A DNA stretch of 64,000 bases. Source: Pachyseris speciosa. Taxonomy: Eukaryota > Cnidaria > Anthozoa > Scleractinia > Pachyseridae. A program made the position numbers and the translations under genes. Of the stretch, positions 56,950-64,000 are shown one piece after another. The stretch is taken from contig JAEMWC010000035.1 of assembly GCA_016490735.1 (NCBI GenBank), forward strand, positions 1,649,501-1,713,500. The letters are read 5' to 3'. How positions within the stretch are numbered: position 1 is the first letter of the stretch; each line of letters begins with the position of its first letter. Under the pieces are notes generated by a model that was given only the letters and a program-made list of their open reading frames with translations, was not told the origin of the DNA and made no database searches.

Positions 56950-57107
56950 CAATTATTGGATTCGGTTTTCGCATGATAGCGAAATTATCAAGGCCTCGGT
57001 TTGTGTTATCCGCCTCAGCCTTCGGCTTCGGCAGATAACACAAACCTCGGCCTTGATAATTCTCGCTATCATGCTCAACCTCATCCAATAATTGCTTATT
57101 ATATCAC
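56950..57107. mobile_element. Hairpin MITE nested in the recombinase element
   Basis: Two arms (CAATTATTGGAT, ATTATCAAGGCC, TTTGTGTTATC) surround a GCCTTCGGCTTCGGC centre. Confidence 0.75.
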
Positions 57108-57289
57108 TTATCTACAGTGATTAGGCCTAAGCCCTGATTTTAAACGGTTAGCTTTTTTTTGAGGTTACTTGATCGACCTTTTCCATTTACTTTCTAAATT
57201 ATTTTTTGGCGAGTGATTATATAGGCTTCCTACAGGGTGTAGAATCAGCCCATGAATTATATTATGTTTAAAAAGTGAAGTTGTTCAAC

Positions 57290-57365
57290 CAGTGACGTGG
57301 TGGTCTAGTGGTTAGAAGAGTGTATTAGTAAGCGAAGAATCGTAGGTTCGAGTCCTGTCCGAACA
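57290..57365 (+). other. tRNA-like sequence near the right end, pointing outward
   Basis: A-box-like GTGGTCTAGTGGTTAGAAG and B-box GGTTCGAGTCC 35-40 nt later. The acceptor stem does not pair, so it is not a real tRNA gene. Confidence 0.6.
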
Positions 57366-57776
57366 CTGATAATTGTCCTTTTACAACAAAAATGCTGACT
57401 TCCCAAAATTCCTTTCAGACTGTCAGTGTTTACTGGGTAGAATTACAAATGTAGACTGTCTACATTTACTGTCGGGAGATTAGGTTGCCTAAACATCGTT
57501 TTTTTGCCGCTTAACATGAATTTCACGTTGATATCTCGTTCGCGTTTCAAGCAATCAAAAATCCCTCTGCTCAACTCCCAAAGCTATATTGTGGGATATT
57601 TTGTGAATTTTTGGTGATTTTTGGGTATATTTAGGAAGAGATTATTTTTTTTTAGGAAATATTTATTTGAAGATTTAAGGAAGGTTTAAAATAAAATATA
57701 AAGTTTTTAAATTTAGTGGACGGACACCAAACAGTTCCCCCAGCAACTTGCAGTGCCTTTGTGGGATGGTAAATAA

Positions 57777-58031
57777 CTGTTAATCAAGTGTATATATTGA
57801 CTATGCCTTGAAAAGAATCTCGTCTTTCAAGCCTGTTTATAATACCCTCAAGTGAGACAATTCAAGTGCGAACTCATGTTTTTTTTTCTTGTGGTTCTTT
57901 TATGAATTCTGGGCATGGATTTAATTTTTAAAGCCTGATCTGTAGATAAAACAATCTAATTTAATGTGTTGTAATGCCAAGTGGTTTCTATAGTCGTCCC
58001 AGCTGAGAGTTGAACTCACCTGGCTGTTTAA
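57777..58031. repeat. Duplicated segment ending in a trefoil-exon stub
   Basis: Copy of 54331-54563. Only the last 11 bp of the trefoil exon and its donor (CAG/GTGAGT on the minus strand) remain. Confidence 0.85.
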
Positions 58032-58610
58032 GAGCCGTTTTCTGTAACTTTCGAGTATGCGGCGACAGAAGCGAAAATTCGAATTTCTTTTTATTTGCCC
58101 CTAAAGACTTTTTCAGTGAACTTTTTTCAAAAATGATATTCAAAAGTTCCAGCGATTTTTTATTTTCGCGAAAATCAGGAAATTTCGAAATCGGCCTGAA
58201 TGAGCTTGAAAGACCCAAGAATGTTATGCAAATTAGCCCATTTTCAAAATGCTCGTACAAGACAAGCAAACCTTGTCTTCCATTGATGTTTTCACAATTC
58301 ATTTTACTTCCCTTGGAGTTTCTTTTAAACTATATTTCATCTCCAACTAAGCTTTCTTTGATTTCTATACACTCGCGTAAAGAATACAATGTTTGCTTCT
58401 CTGTTTATACGCTGAATTTTGCCATATTTCAGAAGGCCATAACATCGGGGGTATAAGAAATTACAGGACATAAGATAGCTCTCAGCAATGGAAAATTGTT
58501 CTTGTTTATCACACTAAAACGGTTAGTTTGGCCCGTTAAAAGCGAGCACGCTACCTGAAGATATGTGGCATGTACTTTCAAGGTTTCGCCATTTTCTACA
58601 TTGTACTCCT
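58032..58610. other. Unassigned; frames on both strands without a domain
   Basis: The plus-strand frame 58010-58456 starts inside the duplicated stub and is rich in Phe, Ser and Lys from A/T-rich DNA. Not supported as a gene. Confidence 0.3.
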
Positions 58611-58617
58611 ATTGTAA

Positions 58618-59021
58618 GGCCCCGTTTATATGGAGAAAAGTTGTCCCGGGTTGAAGGGTCAGCCGCCTACCCGAGCTACCCTGGGCGAGCCAATTTTTCC
58701 TACATTTCCTTACAAAACTTGGCGAACCGTTTACATGAGTCACAAAAAGTTGGCTCGGCTAGAAGGGTGACCCTCCTAGCCGGGTCACCCTCTTTCGATG
58801 GTAGGGTCACCCTCCTAGCCGAGCCAACTTTTCTCCATATAAACACTTTGGCTCGCCTAGCCGGGTCAACTCGGTCAAGGTGAGACAATCAGAGCATGCG
58901 CGAGTGCTGCTGGCAAGGGCAAAAGGGTCAACTTTTTCTCATATAAAAGCTCGCTAAAGTTGACTCGGCTGGGAGGGTGACCCTCTTGCCCGGGACAACT
59001 TTTCTCCATATAAACGGGGCC
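58618..59021. mobile_element. Foldback element built of CTCGGCTAG/GGGTGACCC motifs, TAA duplication
   Basis: Inverted ends GGCCCCGTTTATATGGAG with TAA on each side (58615-58617 and 59022-59024). Interior of repeated, inverted AGGGTGACCC and AGCCGAGCCAAC phrases. The 3-bp TAA fits PIF/Harbinger-like insertion. Confidence 0.8.
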
Positions 59022-59024
59022 TAA

Positions 59025-60130
59025 GTCACGTATTGCATTAAGAGAAAACTCAACGTCTTTGGTCTCTGATAGTGCTTTTAATTGTTAATTTAAACAGATG
59101 AATTTAATTTAGGCACCTTTCTACCTTGTTATGTTTGCGAAAGACTCTTAACGTCAAGTTTTTTTGGTTTAACTTCCTTTGAGTGCTGAGTAAACAAGCC
59201 GCGGACATAACACGGAAAAGCGATGGAAGATACGTTCTGTAATTGTCCTGTCGCCTATTTTAGTATTTTTCAATCTCGGCTACAGCCGGTCCTGTGGGGC
59301 AAATAGAATATACCGTAAATGAATGTTGTTTTACATTCGCGAGCTTCAACTTATGAAAGCACGCAAATATTAGACGGTTGGCACCTGCTGACCTATTTTG
59401 TTACGATCAGTAATCTTGCAACTCAACTCGCTGCGTGTGACGTTTTAACTTTGCTTTAATAAATCTCTGATAACATAACTGTAGTTAATATAGATTGTTT
59501 GGCTGTCCTCTTACCAAAAACAATACATTGGACAACCGATGACGGTTTGGATGAAATTTCTTTCTTGAAAGATGGCTTTGCATGCACTGACAGCCGCGAT
59601 CAATCCTATCATTCAATTCATCACCATACTGAGAAATCAATCCTTCGAAGGGATTTACAGAAATATGTTCTTACCTGTCTGAAATTCGTGTTATCGTTGA
59701 CGAAGATTATATCTGGACACCAGACCAGCTGGAAAGCATTATATCGCTAGTTTTTACTTACCCGTATGTTTCAACCGATTTGTTATATTGCGTGACAGAT
59801 GAAATGTGCTACCACGATCAGAAAATCACTTGTTTTTTTTCTTCAAATTTCGAAAGTGTGTTTGCCTAACACCCGACTCGCGAAATTTCAAGCTTTAATT
59901 TCAAACACAAGACTGTTTACTTTGAGTGCAACTTTTTAATTTAACGGTCTCGCACCCGACGATTCTTTCGCGAATAGCTTCCCAAATATGCTGCAAACAT
60001 GATTATTCGCGAACAGACCAATCCTATGAAAGCAAAACTCAAGGTAAATTTAATCACCTCAAGAGTTCATAAATGTATTGTTCATACGAAAGCAAGCCCG
60101 GTGGAGAGTAGCTGTGACCGAGATCTGCAG
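59025..60130. other. No gene recognised
   Basis: The plus-strand frame 59499-59750 has no recognisable domain or splice context. Otherwise AT-rich spacer. Confidence 0.3.
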
Positions 60131-60137
60131 CGAGGGT

Positions 60138-60303
60138 CTGAGTATTCGAGACAGCCAGGGATCTGAGTTTTTCGGGGTCTGAGTTTTTCGGGGTCTGAGT
60201 TTTCGAGACACCCAGGGGTCTGAGTTTTTCGGGGGTCTGAGATTTCGAGACACCCAGGGGTCTGAGTTTTTCGGGGGTCTGAGGTCTGAGTTTTCGAGAG
60301 ACC
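60138..60303. repeat. Minisatellite, GGGGTCTGAGTTTTTC type
   Basis: About five units mixing GGGGTCTGAGTTTTTC and GAGACACCCAG. Confidence 0.85.
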
Positions 60304-60387
60304 CCATTTTCACTTCATTACAACCCCTTCTTCAAACTCCCAAAACTTCCACAGAAATTCACATCTTAACCCCTCCTTAACTATCCC

Positions 60388-60766
60388 TTAGCGGCTGTTC
60401 ACATGAGGCAGGAAGATCCTTGCACTAGGACGATCTAGAGGGCAAACCAACTTTTCGTTTGGTTTACATGCAGAAATTTTGGTCGGAAATTTCGTCGCAA
60501 TTGTTTTCCTTTAGCCGCTGATCGCCCGGCCGCCGCCATGTTTGTTTGGTTTGATGGTTTAGTCCCTGGAACTAGGATCTTCCTAGCGAAAGCAGTTTAC
60601 ATAGTGCTAGGATCTTCCTACCTCTCAGGTAGGCTGATCCTAGCACTAGGAAGATCCTAGCGCTAGGGCCAAGTACAACCCTTGGCATGTAAACTGAATA
60701 CAGAAAACATATGCCACTAGGATGATCCGCCTTCTAGGATATTCCTAGTGCTAGAGGAGGCCTAAG
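60388..60766. mobile_element. Foldback element built of TCCTAG/CTAGGA motifs
   Basis: Starts TTAGCGGCTGTTCACATG and ends GAGGCCTAAG. The interior has repeated, inverted AGGATCTTCCTA and CCTAGCACTAGGA phrases. Confidence 0.6.
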
Positions 60767-61227
60767 TAAAGTGAGAGACTGACTCGACGTCTATCAAAAG
60801 TTTTCAAAGAGCTTTTCAGAGATGAGTGTTCTGTTGAAGCATACTTACAACATCTACCACAATATATTCAATCACATTTATTGTATCTTAAACGTGCAAA
60901 CCTGCTTAATGCGGTTGAAACAAACAACCCACTCAGGTAATTGACGTAACTTTCTCAAGAGTAAGTTGCTTTCGGTAAAAGCTGAATTCCCGCCGTTGTC
61001 GTTAGAAGCACCCTGACTTGTAGCTGCTGTTTCGATAAGATTGTAAGTTTGTCCGTGTGAGCATAGTTATCTGTAACGACAGCTTTCTCGTATAAAGGAC
61101 CGCGGAAACTTTGGTTTCCGTAGCTATTAGTTTATGGAATATTTTAATTAACGTAAATTTTGCTTAGCTGAAGTATTTACCGCAAATGTTACCACAAGCT
61201 TTTCTGCATGTCTTACTGATAAATTGA

Positions 61228-61630
61228 GGGCCTGTTCACATGGAGGTGGGGGAACCCAGGCAGGTGAGGTCCCCCACCTAGGTGGGGTTACCATTCTCTC
61301 TATGCAATCTCTCTTTTTTTTCTCGAAAGCGTTCACATGTGAGGTGGGGTACCTCAGCGAGGCGGGTTACCCGGTCAGCCAGGGCGGGTAACCCGCTTAG
61401 CTGGGGTGAGTTTTCTCCACGTGGATGCTGGAGGTGGGGTGGGGTGAGGTTCATCCGGGCAATTATCTCTGAATTCTTTTGTTAATATACGTTCTTAGCG
61501 ACCACGCTATAGCATTTTAAACCTCACCCCAGCGCCCCGGGTTTGCATGTGAAGGCTAGCTTTTTTGAACCACGGGTAGGGGGGGAGCCTCACCTGCCTG
61601 GGGTCCCCCACTTCCATGCGAACAAGCCCT
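61228..61630. mobile_element. Foldback element built of GGTGGGGT/ACCCCACC motifs
   Basis: Ends GGGCCTGTTCACATGGAGG and, on the other strand, AGGGCTTGTTCGCATGGAAG, each followed by GTGGGGG and CCAGGCAGGTGAGG. Confidence 0.75.
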
Positions 61631-61864
61631 AAATGTGAATTGAATTTGGCATACAAGCCTTTACAGTGTCTAAAGTACCCTACTAAAGTAAACCTTGTAA
61701 AGTTGGTTACAATCGCTTGATCAACTTATTCTAGCTCTACAATCGATCGCCCGCTTTAAGTTTGTGTAGAGTCTTTACCTCTATTGTCCTACAAAGAAAA
61801 CGAGTAATCTGCCAATCACAGCTCAGAGCGAGCGTACTTAATCGCTAGTTTTGTGTAGTTAAGG

Positions 61865-62025
61865 GAGAGTTGTCTGCCAGCAACGGCATAGTGTAGAGAG
61901 TTGTCTGCTGGCAACGGCAGAGTGTAGAGTGAGTTGGCTGCCGGCAACGGCAGAGTGTAGAGTGAGTTGGCTGCCGGCAACGACAGAGTGTAGAGTGAGT
62001 TGCCTGCCGGCAACGGCAGAGTGTA
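61865..62025. repeat. Minisatellite, five units of 31-33 bp
   Basis: Units contain GCTGCCGGCAACGGCAGAG and end AGTGTA; the first two units are 2 bp shorter. Confidence 0.9.
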
Positions 62026-62176
62026 GAAGTCTTACGCTGAACAAACTGAAGTGAGAAGCCTGAGAAGCCACAGAGCCCTAAATCTGTCCCGCAGCAGTTC
62101 ATTTGCCTGGAAAACGAAATTCACGTTACATGAGCATGGGTACATTTATATAATGCTATTTACCATTTATTCTTAC

Positions 62177-62313
62177 TTTTCCCCATTTTAAGGAAGCAAA
62201 ACTTCGCTGATTTGTCACCGTCGTCCCAGCAGCAGCCTCTCTTTAAGCAGGTATCTTGATCGATTCCGAGCCACCCACATTCAAATTGGTATTGATGGTA
62301 CACGTCACAGCTG
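62177..62313 (-). CDS. Trefoil-domain exon of a further family member
   Basis: The minus strand reads a full six-cysteine trefoil: C-x9-CGWLGIDQDTCLKRGCCWDD, then KFCF. Acceptor TTTCTGCAG (exon from 62313, or 62310 with the next AG); donor AAAA/GTAAGA leaving phase 1. The acceptor side does not give the phase-1 entry seen in genes 1 and 2, so its upstream neighbour may differ. No signal peptide is found between here and the window end. It could be the first trefoil of a third gene whose later exons are the broken one at 54552 and the terminal exon at 53296, or belong to a gene extending beyond the window. Confidence 0.65.
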
Positions 62314-62544
62314 CTGCAGAAATGATGAAATCCAACAGATGAGCATCATTAAAACAGAGAAGAGACGAGACCAGTTATTACAATACACTCTTTTTTATTA
62401 TAACCTTTTTTAGAAGAAAGTTGAGATTGACCAGAATTTTGAGAACATGCTAAGAACGTACCCAAGCTGACCCTGAGCTAAAATTATTTAATTTTCTACA
62501 CTCGTTTTTGCATCCATCTAAATATATAAACATAAAGTAGCCAC

Positions 62545-62766
62545 ATGAACTTTTATCGAATTACATTCCGTTTGTATTGTAGAAATAACATAAGGATTTG
62601 GAAAAATTTAAGACGAAGCTTTAGCCATATTACTGAAAACGAACGACGTTTCGATAACTCCATGTCATCATTATCAAGCTCATCAGGAACATTAAACCCA
62701 AACTTTTTTCCTGTATATATATTATCAATTATGTCATGTACTTTGAACTTGATAATGAAAACATAA
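62545..62766. other. Possible Penelope-type terminal fragment
   Basis: The minus strand has GATGACATGGAGTTATCGAA and ACGTCG, a phrase resembling termini of cnidarian Penelope elements. Weak evidence. Confidence 0.3.
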
Positions 62767-63678
62767 GAGACATCGACACGGCATTTTTTAATATAGCGAA
62801 TGAGTGTACAAATGCATGTTTAAAACAGCTTTAAAGGCCCATTTTCACCCTTGATGCACCGCGCACAGCGACCTTTAATTCTTGAATTTCGTGTAACACG
62901 AAATTACTCAGACTTCGAAGCCTTTTTTATCGCCCTTATTTTATCAAATCGTCAACAAATCTCCAGATCGATGGCGGTAAATATGTTCTCTCTTTATTCT
63001 TGTTCATTTTCGTTTTATTATTTTGGGAACAATTTGTATGTATTTGTAAATTTTGGCCCTTTTAATGTCGGAAGAGTCACAAACAAGAGTCAGTGTGGCA
63101 CTGAATAAGGTAGCGGTCACTTTGTTGCGCTGTTTATATTAAATTCAAGGAGGACCTTCAGAGACTCGTTGTTCAAGTTTGATGCTTTTTACCTCTAGAG
63201 CATTCAAGAACTCATTGACATTGTTGGAGCCTATTTACTGCGATCTCGAAACTGATTTTGATGACGAGTAAATTTTACGTGTCTGGATAACTGCTTTCCG
63301 CATGTTTGATGCTTTTTACCTCAAGGCCAGTTTGTGTAATGGGTTCTGTGGCTTTGGTTAACTCTTCAGTAGTGTTTTTAATCTGATGTCACTACGTCTC
63401 TTTATCGACTGCGTTTTTTATGCCCCATCGGGCATTCTAGCTTTACGTTCAGTTTGCAGCTTGCCTAAACTGCGTATTAATTAACTCCATCTCGTCGATC
63501 GAGATCTCCGTGATCAATGAGACAACACCGCTGTGTTGCTTTGGTTTCCTCCCGTGTTTTAATGCGAAACTCAGCTTTTTCTTCCTTTTGTCAAGCCGCA
63601 TGGTCGACTGTAATTTTAACACAGTATGAAGCGAAAGGACCGAGTAATTGAATGAGAACATATGAGTATATTTCTTAT
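62767..63678. other. No feature recognised
   Basis: AT-rich. GTTTGATGCTTTTTACCTC occurs twice (near 63177 and 63305), otherwise nothing. Confidence 0.3.
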
Positions 63679-63680
63679 TA

Positions 63681-63901
63681 GAGCGCTTTTCAATTGAGTG
63701 TCGTAAAACCAAAACCAAACCCATTACATGAAGCCGGTTCAACGCGCGGGAAAATGCGCGCGTGCTAACCATAATTGGTTTGGGTTTTGCTTCTCATTGG
63801 TCAAGAAAGTGGCGCGAGTTTTCCTGGCCAATCACAGAGCGAAGCAATGCAAAACCAAAGCAAAACCATAATTACTTTCGACACTCAATTGAAAACCGCT
63901 C
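63681..63901. mobile_element. 221-bp MITE with TA target duplication
   Basis: Inverted ends GAGCGCTTTTCAATTGAGTG and, on the other strand, GAGCGGTTTTCAATTGAGTG, with TA on each side. Typical of Tc1/mariner-like MITEs. Worn relatives lie at 21350, 30440 and 41140. Confidence 0.85.
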
Positions 63902-64000
63902 TATAAATTCTGCAAATTAGAAACCTGATTACCACCCTAATAAATGTTTTCTCTTGGATATTTTGTCACCATCCTCGGCACATTATCAGCGAGTTATATG

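Larger units (their letters stand above)
55055..57479 (+). mobile_element. Crypton-type tyrosine-recombinase transposon with terminal inverted repeats
   Basis: 2,425 bp. The ends are inverted repeats that match for the first 33 bp (TCTCCCGACAGTAAATGTAG, then ACAGTCTACATTT) and continue imperfectly to CTACCCAGT. TTA flanks each side (55052-55054 and 57480-57482), consistent with a 3-bp target duplication. Inside are one intact recombinase gene, a nested hairpin (56950-57107) and two outward-pointing tRNA-like sequences next to the ends. Cryptons are normally described without inverted termini, which makes this structure notable. Confidence 0.75.

Noticed and set aside
57290..57365. A functional tRNA gene
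   Set aside because: Pol III boxes are present but the acceptor stem does not pair, so it is recorded only as tRNA-like.
60059..60313. Minus-strand repeat protein frame (KNSDPWVSR repeats)
   Set aside because: It is a translation of the minisatellite; no splice or codon evidence.
61816..62102. Overlapping minus-strand repeat-protein frames
   Set aside because: All three frames stay open because the 33-bp minisatellite unit has no stop, so this is not evidence of coding.
62640..62700. Hammerhead-like CTGATGA and GAAAC on the minus strand
   Set aside because: The sequence between them does not form a stem II adjacent to the core, unlike the clear ribozymes at 49.7-50.2 kb.

Overview
The window is eukaryotic, AT-rich, and reads as nuclear DNA of a cnidarian, most likely a stony coral. 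The evidence is spliced genes with small phase-1 exons, tRNA-derived SINEs, DIRS, Penelope, Crypton and R2-like retroelements, and very many MITEs and foldback elements. The species call is an inference. There is no prokaryotic organisation.

The host genes are a minus-strand family encoding secreted, cysteine-rich mosaic proteins. Two five-exon paralogues look intact (19468-23065 and 39221-43427). Each has a signal peptide, three trefoil (P-type) domains and a C-terminal six-cysteine domain with beta-defensin-like spacing, and all introns are phase 1. They lie in a roughly 7.6-kb direct segmental duplication (about 16.05-23.63 kb and 35.82-43.62 kb). Relatives are scattered around them: lone defensin-like terminal exons at 7946-8079 and 53296-53423, a broken trefoil exon at 54552-54690, and a complete trefoil exon at 62177-62313. 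A second pair of duplicated blocks (about 3.9-8.95 kb and 48.55-54.30 kb) carries the lone terminal exons. Together these look like a birth-and-death cluster of a host-defence gene family.

Layout. 0-3.8 kb: R2/NeSL-like LINE whose ORF is interrupted in frame by a TTAA-flanked MITE. 3.9-8.95 kb: left duplicated block with a TTAA-flanked MITE, a lone defensin-like exon and a SINE. 9.1-15.7 kb: retroelement graveyard (DIRS gag/RT, L1-like endonuclease, Penelope RT, SINEs, one SINE split by a LINE tail). 16-23.6 kb: gene unit 1. 23.6-30.4 kb: its upstream region, swollen by TE insertions that paralogous copies at 45-46.6 kb lack. 30.4-33.4 kb: repeats. 33.4-35.8 kb: decayed FEN/PIN-like nuclease pseudogene. 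35.8-43.6 kb: gene unit 2. 44.3-48.5 kb: repeated upstream modules. 48.55-54.3 kb: right duplicated block with a perfect hairpin and a hammerhead-ribozyme retrozyme. 55.05-57.48 kb: an apparently intact Crypton-type tyrosine-recombinase transposon that, unusually, has perfect terminal inverted repeats. 58-64 kb: foldback elements, minisatellites and a trefoil exon.

The strongest leads are the trefoil/defensin-like mosaic genes, the three-hammerhead retrozyme with inverted monomers, and the TIR-bearing tyrosine-recombinase element with outward-pointing tRNA-like ends.
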